Assembly: GCF_002760665.1 (NCBI RefSeq)
Contig: NZ_PDOB01000013.1
Span: forward strand, 62,001-126,000
From: Massilia psychrophila
GTDB taxonomy: Bacteria; Pseudomonadota; Gammaproteobacteria; Burkholderiales; Burkholderiaceae_D
Reading direction: 5' to 3'
DNA: 64,000 nt
A model generated the notes under the pieces. That model was not told where the DNA came from. It saw nothing but the letters and a program-made list of their open reading frames with translations, and made no database searches. This document shows, one piece after another, positions 40,915 through 52,078 of this stretch; the stretch's first letter is position 1, and each line of letters begins with the position of its first letter. The translations under genes and the position numbers were made by a program.

Positions 40915-42546
40915 TTACACCGCGCCGATCGCGTGGGGCTTGTTGCCTTCCCTTAACGCACGGACATGCTGGGAGGTGGACAAGGACGGGCTCGCCGCTT
41001 GCAGGTTGAGCTTGAAAACGCTGACCACGCGCGCCAGCTTGGCGGCCTGGCCCTGCATCGTGGCGGCGGCGGCGGCCGCCTCTTCGACCAGCGCCGCGTT
41101 CTGCTGGGTTGTTTCGTCCATCTCGAGGATGGTGTGGTTGACGCTGGCGATATCCATGCTCTGCTCCTGGCTGGCGGAAGTGATTTCGCCCACGATATCG
41201 GCAACCCGGCGCACGCTGGCCACCACTTCTTCCATCGTCACGCCGGCCTGCTCGACCAGGGTGCTGCCTTCGCGTACCTTGTCGACCGAGTTGCCGATCA
41301 GGGTCTTGATTTCCTTGGCGGCGGTGGCCGAGCGCTGCGCCAGGTTGCGCACCTCACTGGCGACGACGGCGAAACCGCGGCCCTGCTCGCCGGCACGCGC
41401 CGCTTCGACAGCCGCGTTCAGCGCCAGGATATTGGTCTGGAAGGCGATGCCGTCGATGACGCCGATGATGTCGACGATCTTCTTCGACGACGCGGTGATC
41501 GAACCCATCGTGTCGATCACGTGCGACACCACCGAGCCGCCGCGCAGCGCCACTTCCGACGCTCGCGCCGCCAGTTGGTTGGCCTGGCGCGCGTTGTCGG
41601 CGTTCTGCTGGACCGTGCCGGTCAGCTGGCGCATGGCGCCCGCGGTCTCGCCGAGCAAAGCAGCTTGCTGTTCGGTACGGCTCGACAGATCGAGGTTGCC
41701 GTTGGCGATCTGGCTTGATACAACCTCAATCGATTCGGTGCCGGCGCGCACTTCGGCAACGATGTTCGTCAAGCTGCTGTTCATGTGCTTGAGCGCTTGC
41801 ATCATCTGGCCCGTCTCGTCGCTGCTGCCGACGTCGATGACGCTGGTCAGGTCGCCGTCCGCCACGCGCCTGGCGATGTCGACCGCCTCGTTCAGCGGGC
41901 CGATGATGCTGCGGGTGGCAAACAACGCCACCGCCACCGAGATCAGGCTGGCGCCGACCGCCAGCAGCAAAATCAGCAACTGGGTGCGCTTCGACACGGC
42001 GGCGGCAGCTTCACCCGCCTCGACCATGATGGCATTCTGGTAGCTGGTGAACCGATCGAGCTGCTCGAAGTATTTGGTCTGCTGCGGCCGCATCGAGAAC
42101 ATGAACTTGACCATGGCGTTTTCCTTCTTGTCCTCGTTGACGAGGGCGATGAAGGCGGCCTGGCCGGGAATGAACTTGGCGCGGATCGCGGCGATCGCCT
42201 TGAGGATCTCCTGGCCGCGCGGGTCGGTCGTGTTCCTGGTGAGCTCGTTGAGCGCGGCAGTCGCGCTGGCATTCTTCTTTTGCATGTTGGCCAGTTCCAC
42301 CTTGATCTGGTCCGGATCGCTCATGATCAACACGTTGAGCATGCTGCGCGTGACTTCGTTGACGTCGGCCTTGATGCTGTTCGCCGCCACCGTCTTCGGA
42401 TAATGCTCCTTCACAATCGACGTCACTTCCTGGTTCAAGCCGCCAATGCGCAGGTACGACAAAACGGCCAGCATCACCAACAGCGCAATCACCACGCCGA
42501 ACCCGATGGCAAGCCGCTGGCCAATTCCCGTGTTTCGAATATTCAT
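40915..42546 (-). CDS. Methyl-accepting chemotaxis protein
   Basis: 543 residues. First membrane helix at about 12-33 ([21 protein letters not shown]), a periplasmic four-helix-bundle ligand domain, a second helix near 190-210 ([20 protein letters not shown]), HAMP, then the cytoplasmic signalling hairpin whose tip is [20 protein letters not shown] and [19 protein letters not shown]. Glu/Gln-rich adaptation segments flank the hairpin. It should report an external signal to CheA; the ligand is unknown. Start at ATG 42546. Confidence 0.94.
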   Translation of the reverse strand: MNIRNTGIGQRLAIGFGVVIALLVMLAVLSYLRIGGLNQEVTSIVKEHYPKTVAANSIKADVNEVTRSMLNVLIMSDPDQIKVELANMQKKNASATAALNELTRNTTDPRGQEILKAIAAIRAKFIPGQAAFIALVNEDKKENAMVKFMFSMRPQQTKYFEQLDRFTSYQNAIMVEAGEAAAAVSKRTQLLILLLAVGASLISVAVALFATRSIIGPLNEAVDIARRVADGDLTSVIDVGSSDETGQMMQALKHMNSSLTNIVAEVRAGTESIEVVSSQIANGNLDLSSRTEQQAALLGETAGAMRQLTGTVQQNADNARQANQLAARASEVALRGGSVVSHVIDTMGSITASSKKIVDIIGVIDGIAFQTNILALNAAVEAARAGEQGRGFAVVASEVRNLAQRSATAAKEIKTLIGNSVDKVREGSTLVEQAGVTMEEVVASVRRVADIVGEITSASQEQSMDIASVNHTILEMDETTQQNAALVEEAAAAAATMQGQAAKLARVVSVFKLNLQAASPSLSTSQHVRALREGNKPHAIGAV

Positions 42547-42805
42547 CTGCAACCGTCTCTGTCTCTTGAAATGATTAAATTGATATGGGCGTGTTACTTC
42601 CCTTCAATAAATATATCATTGTTCGGCCATAAAAAGTTGCCATAAAGAGACTAATATTTACCTGGAGTGTCGGCGACGACTATGCCGGCGCGGCGCCGAT
42701 GGGCGCGAAGAAACCGCCCGCAAGATTGTGTGAAGCGTGGTCAAAAAGAAGTACAGGAAGGATGAAGCGAGCGGCAAGTGGCAGCAGGCGTAGCCAGCGG
42801 CGGAC

Positions 42806-43639
<834 letters not shown>

Positions 43640-43714
43640 TTATGCCTCAAAATCCGCTGCTTGCCCCTGCGAAAGGCAGGCACCGGCCGCTTTGCCTAGT
43701 AGTCTTACAACAAG

Positions 43715-44386
43715 TTACGCTTGAATAGCGGCGCGCAGCTTGAGCAGATGGTAGAACACGATGCCGGCTTTGTCGGTACGAATCGCTTCCCACGGCGCCA
43801 GCCAGTCCGGGGTTGACGGGCCATCCGGCTGGTTGCTGTCGCTTTCGCTGTCAGCGCCGAACGGCAGCGCCGCGCCTGACTCGACATACACCAGGGCGTC
43901 TTGATTAAGCAAACCGGTGCACAGCGGCAGCACCTTTTCGAGTAACTCCTGCTGGTACGGCGGGTCGAGGAAGACCAGGTCGAAACGCTGGCCGCGTAGC
44001 GCCATCGACTGGGCGGCGGCAAGCGCGTCGGCGCGCACCAGGGTGACAGCGTCGGCGTGCAGCTTGTCCTTGATGGCGTCCAACTGGCGCACCACCGGCG
44101 TGTGGGTGTCGACCATTACCACCGAGCGGGCGCCGCGGCTGGCCGCTTCGAAACCGAGGGCGCCGCTGCCGGCGAACAGGTCAAGCACGGCAGCGGCGCT
44201 CCAGTCGTTGCCCCACTGGTGGCTGATCCAGTTGAACACGGTTTCGCGTACACGGTCGGGCGTCGGACGCAGGCCGAGGGCGTCGAGCACCGGTAGCTGG
44301 GTGCGTTTCCAGGCGCCGCCGATGATGCGTACATATTGCGGCGGCGGCGGCCGGTGGACCGGGGTTTTGGCGGGCTTTTTTAGCAT
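43715..44386 (-). CDS. rsmD: 16S rRNA (guanine966-N2)-methyltransferase RsmD
   Basis: 223 residues. RIIGGAWKRTQLPV, RPTPDRVRETVFNWI, the SAM motif VLDLFAGSGALGFEAASRGA and the catalytic FDLVFLDPPY are diagnostic. A Pro-rich N-terminal extension is common in the group. The open frame continues upstream into the lipoprotein gene's antisense shadow; ATG at 44386 is the first sensible start. Confidence 0.93.
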   Translation of the reverse strand: MLKKPAKTPVHRPPPPQYVRIIGGAWKRTQLPVLDALGLRPTPDRVRETVFNWISHQWGNDWSAAAVLDLFAGSGALGFEAASRGARSVVMVDTHTPVVRQLDAIKDKLHADAVTLVRADALAAAQSMALRGQRFDLVFLDPPYQQELLEKVLPLCTGLLNQDALVYVESGAALPFGADSESDSNQPDGPSTPDWLAPWEAIRTDKAGIVFYHLLKLRAAIQA

Positions 44387-44410
44387 GGGCGGCACTATAG
44401 CATTTTCAGC

Positions 44411-44438
44411 GTCTGACCCGGTATCGGGGTCAGACCCC
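44411..44438. repeat. GGGGTCAGACCCC intergenic repeat
   Basis: GTCTGACCC at 44411 and the perfect palindrome GGGGTCAGACCCC at 44426-44438 lie between the rsmD start and the lipoprotein stop. This type of palindrome is frequent between genes in Massilia-like genomes (from memory, not checked). No gene is involved. Confidence 0.55.
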
Positions 44439-44481
44439 GGTTTCCGTAGCGCTGCCAAGCCGGCTCTCGCAGCCCCCTTCG

Positions 44482-45381
44482 CTACCGTTGCGGCTCGGTC
44501 GCCAGGGTATTGAAGTCCTCGATCCATCCCTGCATCCGCTTTTGCGCATGGGCTTTTTGGGCCGGGGTGGCAACTTTCACCGCGGCGAGAATCATCTGGA
44601 TGGTCTGGTCGGTATAGGTATCGAAGAAAGCCTTGCGCTCGGGCACCTCCATACGGTCGAACAACTCCTTGATCAGGTTGTGCAGCGCGGCGATCGTCGC
44701 ATCCTTGTTCAGTTTTTCCTGCTGCACCTTGCGCAGCACGGTGACGATGCGCTTCTGGCGCCGCACCCGCTCTTCGAGCCAGATGTTGTTGTCGAGTACG
44801 CGCGCGTCGGACGCCTTGCGCAGCACCGCTTCCTGCTCGGAACTGAAGCGACCGAACCACAGGTCGAACTGCTCCATCGATTTTTTGAAGCGCGCCTTCT
44901 GCTGCTCCTCCAGGTCGCCGTGCATGAATTTCTTGCGGAAATCATCGTTATTCTTGGCAAATTTCTTTTCCATCTGCACGATCTGTTCCGGGCGCACGGT
45001 GCGCGCCAGTTCGGCCAGTTCAGGCAGTGCCTTGTAAGCGAGCAGCTCGGTGCGCGCCTTGATGTCGCGGTAATTGGCGGTCAGGTCGGCCTGGGTCAGG
45101 TTGCCTGCCAGCTGGCGCTGGCCGTTCGCCAGCAGTTGCGTATAGTCCTTCAACTGGGTCTTGCGGTGCCACTGGAACAGGTTGTCGATGTCTTTTTTGA
45201 CGAAACCGGACTGGTCGGAATCGAGGTCGAGATAGTTGTTCACCCACCAATACAGCAGGGTGTCGCCGTGGTTGTAGGTAAAACGGATGCTGCTGCAGCC
45301 GGCAACCGCCACCATCATTGCAATAAGCAACAAGGTGCGAAGACGGAGGGTCAGCCTGTCGGCCGTGGTAAAATTTTTCAT
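44482..45381 (-). CDS. DUF6279 family lipoprotein
   Basis: 299 residues. The signal sequence ends in a lipobox (VAVAGCSS), so it is a lipoprotein. The mature part is helical and highly charged; [21 protein letters not shown] near its start is the conserved feature. Function is unknown. It starts 27 bases from glmU, on the opposite strand, so the two share a short divergent promoter region. Confidence 0.85.
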   Translation of the reverse strand: MKNFTTADRLTLRLRTLLLIAMMVAVAGCSSIRFTYNHGDTLLYWWVNNYLDLDSDQSGFVKKDIDNLFQWHRKTQLKDYTQLLANGQRQLAGNLTQADLTANYRDIKARTELLAYKALPELAELARTVRPEQIVQMEKKFAKNNDDFRKKFMHGDLEEQQKARFKKSMEQFDLWFGRFSSEQEAVLRKASDARVLDNNIWLEERVRRQKRIVTVLRKVQQEKLNKDATIAALHNLIKELFDRMEVPERKAFFDTYTDQTIQMILAAVKVATPAQKAHAQKRMQGWIEDFNTLATEPQR

Positions 45382-45408
45382 CTATTCAACTCTTTCAAAC
45401 GACCGCTC

Positions 45409-46785
45409 ATGAATGTTGTGATTCTCGCCGCCGGCATGGGGAAGCGGATGCAATCCGCGCTGCCAAAGGTATTGCATCCGTTAGCGGGCAAGCCATTGTT
45501 GCAACACGTCATTGATACCGCACGCGAACTTGCGCCGAGCAAATTATGCGTTATTTATGGCCATGGGGGCGCAGCGGTGCCCGAGATGGTCAAATTGCAT
45601 AATGCAAGCGGACAGGCGCCGATCGACACCGCGCTGCAGGAGCCGCAGCTCGGCACCGGCCACGCGGTAATGCAAGCCGCGCCCCAGCTCGACGACAACA
45701 CGCCGACATTGATCCTGTACGGCGACGTGCCTTTGACCAGCGCGGCGACGCTGCGCCGCCTGGTCGAGGCCGCCGGCAGCGACCAGCTGGCGATCCTCAC
45801 GGTCGAGCAGGCCAAGCCGTTTGGGCTGGGCCGCATCGTGCGCGAGAACGGCGCCATCGTGCGCATCGTCGAAGAGAAGGATGCGACCGAGGCCGAGCGC
45901 GCGATTTGCGAAATCAATAGCGGCATCATCGTCGCCCCGACCAGGCAGATGAAGCAATGGCTGGCCTCGCTGTCGAACAACAATGCGCAAGGCGAATATT
46001 ACCTCACCGACATCGTCGCCAAGGCGGTAGCCGACGGCGTGGCGGTGGTGTCGGCGCAGCCGTCGGCCGAGTGGGAAGTGGCTGGCGTCAACAGCAAGGT
46101 CCAGCTTGCCGAGCTCGAGCGCCGTCATCAACTCAACGTCGCCCACGCGCTGCTCGAGCAGGGCGTGACCTTGATGGACCCGGCCCGCCTCGACATCCGC
46201 GGCGAACTCATTTGCGGGCGCGATGTGACGATCGACGTCGGCTGCGTGTTCGAAGGCCGGGTCGAACTGGCCGACGGCGTCTCGGTTGGCGCCCACAACG
46301 TGATCGTCAACGCGCGCATCGCCGCCGGCGCGCAAATTAAGCCGTTCTGCCACATCGAAGGCGCCGTGGTCGGGCCGAAGTCGATGATCGGCCCGTATGC
46401 GCGGCTGCGGCCGGGCGCGGAGCTGGCCGAAGATGTTCATATCGGTAACTTTGTCGAGGTCAAAAACAGTACCATCGCCGCCCACAGCAAGGCCAACCAC
46501 TTGAGCTACGTCGGCGATTCGACGGTCGGTTCGCGTGTCAATATCGGCGCCGGCACCATCACCTGCAACTACGACGGCGTCAACAAGTACCGCACCGTGA
46601 TCGAGGACGACGCTTTCATCGGCAGCGACAGCCAACTGGTGGCGCCGGTCACCGTCGGCAAAGGCGCGACGCTCGGCGCCGGCACCACCCTGACGAAGGA
46701 CGCGCCGGCTGGCAAGCTGACGGTCTCGCGTGCCAGGCAGGTGACGATCGACAGCTGGCAGCGTCCGGTGAAGGTCAAGAAATAA
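45409..46785 (+). CDS. glmU: Bifunctional N-acetylglucosamine-1-phosphate uridyltransferase / glucosamine-1-phosphate acetyltransferase
   Basis: 458 residues. The N-terminal pyrophosphorylase has [20 protein letters not shown] and YGDVPLTSA; residues from about 250 form the left-handed beta-helix acetyltransferase with hexapeptide repeats and the catalytic His in [16 protein letters not shown]. It makes UDP-GlcNAc for peptidoglycan and LPS, the step after GlmS and GlmM. The frame is open far upstream across the lipoprotein gene, but ATG at 45409 starts the conserved N-terminus. glmS lies about 3 kb downstream. Confidence 0.96.
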   Translation: MNVVILAAGMGKRMQSALPKVLHPLAGKPLLQHVIDTARELAPSKLCVIYGHGGAAVPEMVKLHNASGQAPIDTALQEPQLGTGHAVMQAAPQLDDNTPTLILYGDVPLTSAATLRRLVEAAGSDQLAILTVEQAKPFGLGRIVRENGAIVRIVEEKDATEAERAICEINSGIIVAPTRQMKQWLASLSNNNAQGEYYLTDIVAKAVADGVAVVSAQPSAEWEVAGVNSKVQLAELERRHQLNVAHALLEQGVTLMDPARLDIRGELICGRDVTIDVGCVFEGRVELADGVSVGAHNVIVNARIAAGAQIKPFCHIEGAVVGPKSMIGPYARLRPGAELAEDVHIGNFVEVKNSTIAAHSKANHLSYVGDSTVGSRVNIGAGTITCNYDGVNKYRTVIEDDAFIGSDSQLVAPVTVGKGATLGAGTTLTKDAPAGKLTVSRARQVTIDSWQRPVKVKK

Positions 46786-46861
46786 GTTTCGTTATCATAA
46801 AACGTCATCCCCGCATGCGCGAAGGTGACGGTTTGAAGAGTAACGAAATTGCTCGAAGGCT

Positions 46862-48067
46862 TCAAGCCGCCAGCCCTTCGCCCACATCCGCGCGCGCCGC
46901 CTTGAACGCCGGCATCAGCGAAGCGAGCAGCGCCACCGCCATGACGGCCACCACCGCCATCCCCATCCAGTAAAAGTCGAGCTCGACGAGCATCGGGGCG
47001 CGCTCGAGGGCTTGCTGGGTGGTATACGACAGCGCCGCCCGGTTGACCACCCACGCGATCAGCCCGCTCCCGGCCACGCTGATGACGGCCGCGAAAGCGG
47101 CCATCCACAACGCTTCCGCCGCGTACATCGCGAACACGCCGCTGCCGGGCATGCCGAGGGCGCGCAGGGTCGCCACCTCGCGCCGGCGCTCGAGCGCGTT
47201 CATCGAGATGGTGGCGGCAATCGCGGCAGCGATCACGGCGAACACCATGCCGGCCACGCTGTGTAAGTAAAGGTCGGAGTCGTTGCGCGCTTTTACATAG
47301 CTGGGCGACAATTCCTGCCAGGTGTGGACGTCGACCACCAGCCCGGCCGCGCGCAACGCCGAATGCAGCGCAAGGCGCATGGCGTCGAGTTGCCGCGGCT
47401 CGGCCAGGTAGACCACCAGCCGCTCGGTGCGTTCGGTGTCGACCAGGGTGCGGGCCAGTTCGAACGGCATCAGCAGCGAGTGGCTGCCGTTGAGATCGGT
47501 CGTGCTGTACACATCGACCACTTCGGCCTTGAGCGGGGCGAGCGGTTTGTCGACGCTGACGCCGGTCAGGGTAAGGTTGCTGCCGGGCTTGAGGCCGAGC
47601 GAACGGGCTTGCCCGCTGCTGAGCGCGATGCCGTTTCGCTGGTCCGGCTTGAGCTTGCCATACGTCGGCGGCGCCGCTTCCAGGGCGGCGCTGCTGATGC
47701 CTTTGCCGTGAAACAGCGTCGAGCGCTTGCCGGTCGAGGCGATTCCCTCCACGCTCATCTGCGGCACCACCAGCGCCACCCCGGCCATCGCTTCGACCAG
47801 CCGCTTGAGCTGGGCCGTCTCGGCCGGCTTGAAGGCTGCGCTGTCCCGCGCATCAGCCGCCGCGTCCGCCGCATCGGCGCGCGTGATCGTCAGGTGGCCC
47901 AGCCGCTCGATCGTCACGGCCTGGTATTCGAGCCGCGCGCATACGCTGGCGCTGTTGCCGACAAACAGGTCGAGCAGGCACAGGCAGGCGGCGATCAGCA
48001 GCACCGTCAGCACGCTACGCGGGCGGCCCAGCATCAGGGTGCGCAGCGCCAGCTGTTGCGGACTCAT
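46862..48067 (-). CDS. FtsX/MacB-type ABC transporter permease
   Basis: 401 residues. An N-terminal membrane helix (RSVLTVLLIAACLCLLDLFVG), a long extracytoplasmic domain (about 35-250), then three helices in the FtsX pattern with ISMNALERRREVATLRALGM between the first two. This is the layout of MacB/LolCE-like permeases, which use mechanical coupling rather than a classical channel. Its ATG overlaps the ATPase stop by four bases. The cargo is unknown. Confidence 0.85.
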   Translation of the reverse strand: MSPQQLALRTLMLGRPRSVLTVLLIAACLCLLDLFVGNSASVCARLEYQAVTIERLGHLTITRADAADAAADARDSAAFKPAETAQLKRLVEAMAGVALVVPQMSVEGIASTGKRSTLFHGKGISSAALEAAPPTYGKLKPDQRNGIALSSGQARSLGLKPGSNLTLTGVSVDKPLAPLKAEVVDVYSTTDLNGSHSLLMPFELARTLVDTERTERLVVYLAEPRQLDAMRLALHSALRAAGLVVDVHTWQELSPSYVKARNDSDLYLHSVAGMVFAVIAAAIAATISMNALERRREVATLRALGMPGSGVFAMYAAEALWMAAFAAVISVAGSGLIAWVVNRAALSYTTQQALERAPMLVELDFYWMGMAVVAVMAVALLASLMPAFKAARADVGEGLAA

Positions 48068-48885
48068 CCTTGGGCCCGCAGCGTGCGGCGCGCTGTGTCG
48101 GCCGCCGCGCCGCACAGCCGCCCCTCGTTCAGTTGCAAGGTGCGGTTCGCCCGGCTCACCTGGCGCTGATCGCGCGTCGAGATGACGAAGGTGGTGCCGT
48201 GCTCGCGTTGTTGGGCGGCAAACAAGTCCATAACCAGACGGATGCTGCCATTGTCGAGGCGGGAAGTGGCCTCGTCGGCCACCACCAACTGGGGCGCGGC
48301 GACCAGCGCGCGGGCGATGGTCACGCGCTGGCGCTGGCTGGCGTCGAGCCGGTCAGGGAAGTGGTGGGTCTGGGTCTTGAGGCCGACCCGCGCCAGCAGT
48401 TCGCCGGCCAACGCGCGGGCCTCGGCCAGCGCGGTGCCTTTGATGCGCCCGCGCAGCGTCAAAGGCAATAGCACGTTGTCGAGCGCGGAGAGCGCCGGCA
48501 CCAGGCTGAACGCCTGGAACACATGGCCGATCAGTTCGCCGCGCAGGTCGGCGCGCGCCTGCCCGGACAATGTCGAGGTCAGCAAACTGTCGATGACGAC
48601 GCTGCCTTCGGAGACCGTCTCGATCAGGCTGATCAGGTTCAGCAGGCAGGTCTTGCCGTGGCCGGACGGGCCGCAGATGGCCACCAACTCGCCGCGTCCC
48701 ACGTGCATGTTGATGTCGTTGAGCGCATGCACGCCGGCCAGCCCGCGGCCGTAGACCTTGTGCACGCCGGACAATCGCACCAGTTCACCGAGTGGCATGA
48801 TCTGGCCCGGCCTTTCGTGGCCCGGCCTCTCGTGGCCCGGCCTTTCCTTTCCTGGCGTCGTGCCGCTTCCCCCTATTGCATCCAT
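48064..48885 (-). CDS. LolD/MacB-type ABC transporter ATPase with atypical signature
   Basis: About 273 residues. Walker A GPSGHGKT and Walker B LVVADEATSRLD are present, but the normal LSGGQ is LDASQ in DRLDASQRQRVTIARAL, and DEPT is DEAT. The N-terminus holds a GHERP-type repeat from a 15-bp tandem repeat (48804-48848), after which MPLGELVRLSGVHKVYGRG begins the normal fold. Start 48885 has GAGGT ahead; 48798 is an alternative that would skip the repeat. It is coupled to the FtsX-like permease downstream. Confidence 0.82.
   Translation of the reverse strand: MDAIGGSGTTPGKERPGHERPGHERPGQIMPLGELVRLSGVHKVYGRGLAGVHALNDINMHVGRGELVAICGPSGHGKTCLLNLISLIETVSEGSVVIDSLLTSTLSGQARADLRGELIGHVFQAFSLVPALSALDNVLLPLTLRGRIKGTALAEARALAGELLARVGLKTQTHHFPDRLDASQRQRVTIARALVAAPQLVVADEATSRLDNGSIRLVMDLFAAQQREHGTTFVISTRDQRQVSRANRTLQLNEGRLCGAAADTARRTLRAQG
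48804..48848. repeat. Three tandem 15-bp units in the ATPase 5' end
   Basis: Units GGCCCGGCCTTTCGT, GGCCCGGCCTCTCGT and GGCCCGGCCTTTCCT on the plus strand keep the reading frame of the minus-strand ATPase gene, encoding Arg-Pro-Gly-His-Glu type repeats. Length can vary in multiples of five residues without breaking the frame. Confidence 0.85.
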
Positions 48886-48996
48886 CGCAGCACCTCGCAT
48901 TTACCTTTGGCGGCGCCCCCGATGGGCGTCACGCTGGGTGTTGCAAGTAGACGCTATTTCCCCTTGGAATCCGTTGATGATACTCAACGGCAAAGG

Positions 48997-49470
48997 TCAG
49001 ACGGCAATGTGGGTTTCGAATTTGCTGCGGAAGGTGGAAAAGTAGGTCTTTACGTTGCGCACGTTGGCGTGCGCCGCGAACAAGCGGTGCGCCAGCGCAT
49101 GGTAGGCCGGCATGTCGGCCAATTGAACGATCAACACGAAATCGGGCCCCGGCGCCACCCGGTAGCATTGCAGCACGGCCGCTTCAAGCGCCGCCAGTGC
49201 TTCGAACTCGGCCATCCGCTCGGCGGCCTGGACGTCGAGCGAGATCTCGACGATTGCTGTCAGCCGCGCGCCGACTTTCTCGGGCGAAACGATGGCGACC
49301 TGGCGCGCGAGGATGCCGGCCTCGGTCAGCTGCTTGACGCGGCGCAGACAGGTGGGCGCCGATACGTGGACAAGTTCCGCCAGCTCCGCATTGGTGTGCG
49401 AGGAGTCACGCTGAAGCGCATTGAGGATGCGACGATCGACGTCGTCCATCGAAGTTGTCAGGTCGTTCAT
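48997..49470 (-). CDS. Lrp/AsnC family transcriptional regulator
   Basis: 157 residues. Winged helix-turn-helix (VDRRILNALQRDSSHTNAEL, VHVSAPTCLRRVKQL) and RAM domain (VEISLDVQAAERMAEFEA, LQCYRVAPGPDFVLIVQLAD). It probably senses an amino acid; the target is unknown, but the neighbouring ABC exporter genes are candidates. A near-perfect palindrome lies 39-55 bases upstream. Confidence 0.88.
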   Translation of the reverse strand: MNDLTTSMDDVDRRILNALQRDSSHTNAELAELVHVSAPTCLRRVKQLTEAGILARQVAIVSPEKVGARLTAIVEISLDVQAAERMAEFEALAALEAAVLQCYRVAPGPDFVLIVQLADMPAYHALAHRLFAAHANVRNVKTYFSTFRSKFETHIAV

Positions 49471-49508
49471 GGCATATTTTAATGAATCAGAAAATAGATC
49501 GTCAATAA

Positions 49509-49525
49509 ATGAAATTATATTTCAT
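49509..49525. promoter_or_regulatory. Palindrome between the Lrp gene and glmS, likely Lrp operator
   Basis: ATGAAAT-TAT-ATTTCAT, seven-base arms around three bases, in an AT-rich 165-bp divergent region. It matches the general size and AT-rich centre of Lrp/AsnC sites, suggesting autoregulation; a role at glmS is possible. Confidence 0.5.
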
Positions 49526-49635
49526 GGTTTTTAACGCGTGAAATAATATAACGAAAACCAGCGTATTTAGAAAGCCAATTTCATCTTGGTTCCTCTAGGA
49601 TTCGTCTATTGCAAATCTTTCAAATGAGGCTTCTC

Positions 49636-51465
49636 ATGTGCGGAATCGTCGGAGCAGTAGCGCAGCGTAACATTACTCCTATCCTGATCGAAGGCCTCAA
49701 GCGCCTCGAATACCGCGGCTATGACTCTTGTGGCGTTGCCCTGCACGTCGACGGCAGGCTGCAGCGTTCGCGCAGCACCGCCCGCGTGGCCGAGCTGGAA
49801 ACCCAAATGGCCAGCGCCAAGCTGGAAGGCTTTACCGGCATCGCCCATACCCGCTGGGCGACCCATGGCGCGCCGCTGTCGCACAATGCCCACCCGCACT
49901 TTTCCCCGACCGAAGAATCGGCCCGCATCGCGCTGGTGCACAACGGCATCATCGAAAACCATGACGAACTGCGCGCCGAACTGGCCGCCCTCGGCTACGT
50001 GTTCACCAGCCAGACCGACACCGAAGTGATCGCCCACCTGGTCGACCATATGTACAACGGCGACCTGTTCGACACCGTCCAGCAAGCAGTAAAACGCTTG
50101 CACGGCGCCTATGCAATTGCCGTTTTTACCCGCGAAGAGCCGCACCGGGTCGTCGCCGCGCGCCAAGGTTCGCCTTTGATCGTCGGCGTCGGCCAGGGCG
50201 AGAACTTCGTTGCCTCCGACGCCATGGCGCTGGCCGGTACCACCGACCAGATCATCTATCTCGAAGAAGGCGACGTCGTCGACCTGCAACTTGGCCGCTA
50301 CTGGATCGTCGACGTCGACGGCCGTCCCGCCACCCGCGACGTAAAAACCGTGCACGCCCACACCGGCGCGGCCGAACTGGGACCGTACCGTCACTACATG
50401 CAAAAGGAAATCTTCGAGCAGCCGCGCGTCATCGGCGACACCCTCGAAGGCGTCACCGGCATCATGCCCGAGCTGTTCGGCGACAACGCCTATAAAGTTT
50501 TTAAACAGATCGACCGCGTGCTGATCCTGGCCTGCGGCACCAGTTACTATGCCGGCCTGACGGCCAAATACTGGATCGAATCGGTCGCCAAAGTGCCGTG
50601 CAGCGTCGAAATCGCCAGCGAATACCGCTACCGCGACAGCGTCCCGCACCCGAACACGCTGGTCGTCACCATCACCCAGAGCGGCGAAACGGCCGACACC
50701 CTGGCCGCCTTGAAACACGCGCGCAGCCTCGGCATGGTCCACACCCTGACGATCTGCAACGTCGCCACCAGCGCCATGGTGCGCGAGTGTGCGCTCGCTT
50801 ACATTACCCGCGCCGGCGTCGAAGTCGGCGTCGCCTCGACCAAAGCCTTCACGACCCAGCTGGCCGCCCTGTTCCTGCTGACCTTGACCCTGGCGCAAAT
50901 AAACGGCCGCCTGTCCGACGACGACGAAGCGACGTATTTAAAACAGATGCGCCACCTGCCGGTGGCGCTGGCCGCCGTGCTGGCGCTGGAGCCGCAGATC
51001 ATCGCCTGGGCCGAAGACTTCGCGCGCAAGGAAAACGCCCTCTTCCTCGGCCGCGGCATCCACTACCCGATCGCCCTCGAAGGCGCGCTGAAACTGAAGG
51101 AAATCTCGTACATCCACGCCGAAGCCTACCCGGCCGGCGAACTGAAACACGGCCCGCTGGCGCTGGTGACCGAGGAAATGCCGGTGGTGACGATCGCCCC
51201 GAATGACGCCCTGCTCGAAAAGCTAAAATCGAACATGCAGGAAGTGCGCGCCCGCGGCGGCCAGCTATATGTCTTCGCCGACGTCGATTCGCGCATTACG
51301 TCAAGCGACGGCGTACACGTGATTCGCCTGCCGGAACACTACGGCCTGCTGTCGCCGATTTTGCACGTGGCGGCACTGCAGTTGCTGGCGTACCACACGG
51401 CACTGGCGCGGGGGACGGATGTGGACAAGCCGCGGAATTTGGCGAAGTCGGTCACGGTGGAGTGA
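49636..51465 (+). CDS. glmS: Glutamine--fructose-6-phosphate aminotransferase (isomerising)
   Basis: 609 residues. The N-terminal glutaminase uses Cys2 ([10 protein letters not shown]) with RGYDSCGVA and [10 protein letters not shown]; two SIS isomerase domains follow ([25 protein letters not shown]-type [13 protein letters not shown]) and the end is NLAKSVTVE, the same end as the attTn7 recognition site of E. coli glmS. It makes glucosamine-6-phosphate. The frame opens at 49609, but Cys2 fixes the start. A Tn7-like element begins within tens of bases of its stop. Confidence 0.97.
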   Translation: MCGIVGAVAQRNITPILIEGLKRLEYRGYDSCGVALHVDGRLQRSRSTARVAELETQMASAKLEGFTGIAHTRWATHGAPLSHNAHPHFSPTEESARIALVHNGIIENHDELRAELAALGYVFTSQTDTEVIAHLVDHMYNGDLFDTVQQAVKRLHGAYAIAVFTREEPHRVVAARQGSPLIVGVGQGENFVASDAMALAGTTDQIIYLEEGDVVDLQLGRYWIVDVDGRPATRDVKTVHAHTGAAELGPYRHYMQKEIFEQPRVIGDTLEGVTGIMPELFGDNAYKVFKQIDRVLILACGTSYYAGLTAKYWIESVAKVPCSVEIASEYRYRDSVPHPNTLVVTITQSGETADTLAALKHARSLGMVHTLTICNVATSAMVRECALAYITRAGVEVGVASTKAFTTQLAALFLLTLTLAQINGRLSDDDEATYLKQMRHLPVALAAVLALEPQIIAWAEDFARKENALFLGRGIHYPIALEGALKLKEISYIHAEAYPAGELKHGPLALVTEEMPVVTIAPNDALLEKLKSNMQEVRARGGQLYVFADVDSRITSSDGVHVIRLPEHYGLLSPILHVAALQLLAYHTALARGTDVDKPRNLAKSVTVE

Positions 51466-51500
51466 GGACGGCAGCCGGAATGTCGCGGGTGAACAGCTTG

Positions 51501-51560
51501 AATTATGTGTGTCAAGTGCGAAATATGTATGTCAAACGTGAATTGTATTTGTCAAATTTC
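51501..51560. repeat. Three 20-bp tandem repeats at the transposon end
   Basis: Units at 51501 (AATTATGTGTGTCAAGTGCG), 51521 (AAATATGTATGTCAAACGTG) and 51541 (AATTGTATTTGTCAAATTTC) share GTCAA at exact 20-base steps. Repeats of about 20-22 bp at transposon ends are TnsB-binding sites in Tn7-like elements. A weaker unit may start at 51481. Confidence 0.8.
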
Positions 51561-51567
51561 GGCTGAT

Positions 51568-51683
51568 AAACGCTGTGGCGAGAGCAAATAAAATTGGTCC
51601 AGAAGTGCGACTCCAAGCGGAGTCTAACAAACCTGTTGGGGTCTCACACAATTGCTGACGCGTCAGCGGGCTCCACAGCGTTT
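51568..51683. repeat. Inverted repeat and CGACTCC motif inside the transposon end
   Basis: AAACGCTGTGG at 51568-51578 and its exact complement at 51673-51683 face each other across 94 bases. Between them 51608-51628 holds the hairpin GACTCC-AAGC-GGAGTC followed by TAAC. A related 20-base segment lies just upstream of tnsA at 60294-60313. No gene is seen from 51690 to 51900. Confidence 0.6.
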
Positions 51684-51903
51684 CGATGCAGAATGTTGAG
51701 AGAGATTCTTGATCAATAGAATCAAGGAAATTCAGTAAATTTGTTCAATTTCGTGTATCTATTCGTGTACCTAAAACACAATGCGTCCGCAGATTATCCT
51801 GATCCCAGGAAAACTATCAGTGCCCAGAAGTAAAATGTTGGCGTGCGTGTATCTTGAATGCTTGTGACTGGAGACATCCTCCAGTAAGATGGCATGCATG
51901 TCC

Positions 51904-52078
51904 TCAATTACCCAAACACCAATTTTTCCGGCCATGAAACGTTTCCGCTTCGACAGCTTTGGCTACGCAAGGCGTTCGACGCGATCTCTTGTCATTAAAC
52001 TCTTCTGAAAATACCCGTCGTTCACGTGCCATGTAATACCTCCGATAGTGTCATCATACCTATCGGAAGTGTCCGTCA
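51904..52078 (-). mobile_element. Relic of an IS3-type insertion sequence (start of orfA)
   Basis: On the minus strand a possible IS end (TGACGGACACTTCCGATAGG from 52078) is followed by a GGAGG ribosome-binding site and an ATG at 52032. The first residues MARERRVFSEEF resemble the N-termini of IS3-family OrfA proteins; after that the frame loses similarity and stops at 51904. Only the head of the element remains. The family assignment rests on this short match. Confidence 0.5.

Noticed and set aside
42604-42660. Flagellar sigma28 promoter upstream of the chemoreceptor gene
   Set aside because: GCCGAACAA resembles the -10 element, but no TAAA -35 is present at the right distance.
51466-51700. 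Integron-like attC site (TCTAAC/CCTAAC core) in the transposon end
   Set aside because: The CCTAAC-type core resembles half an attC site, but no matching GTTRRRY half at the right distance and no integrase were found.
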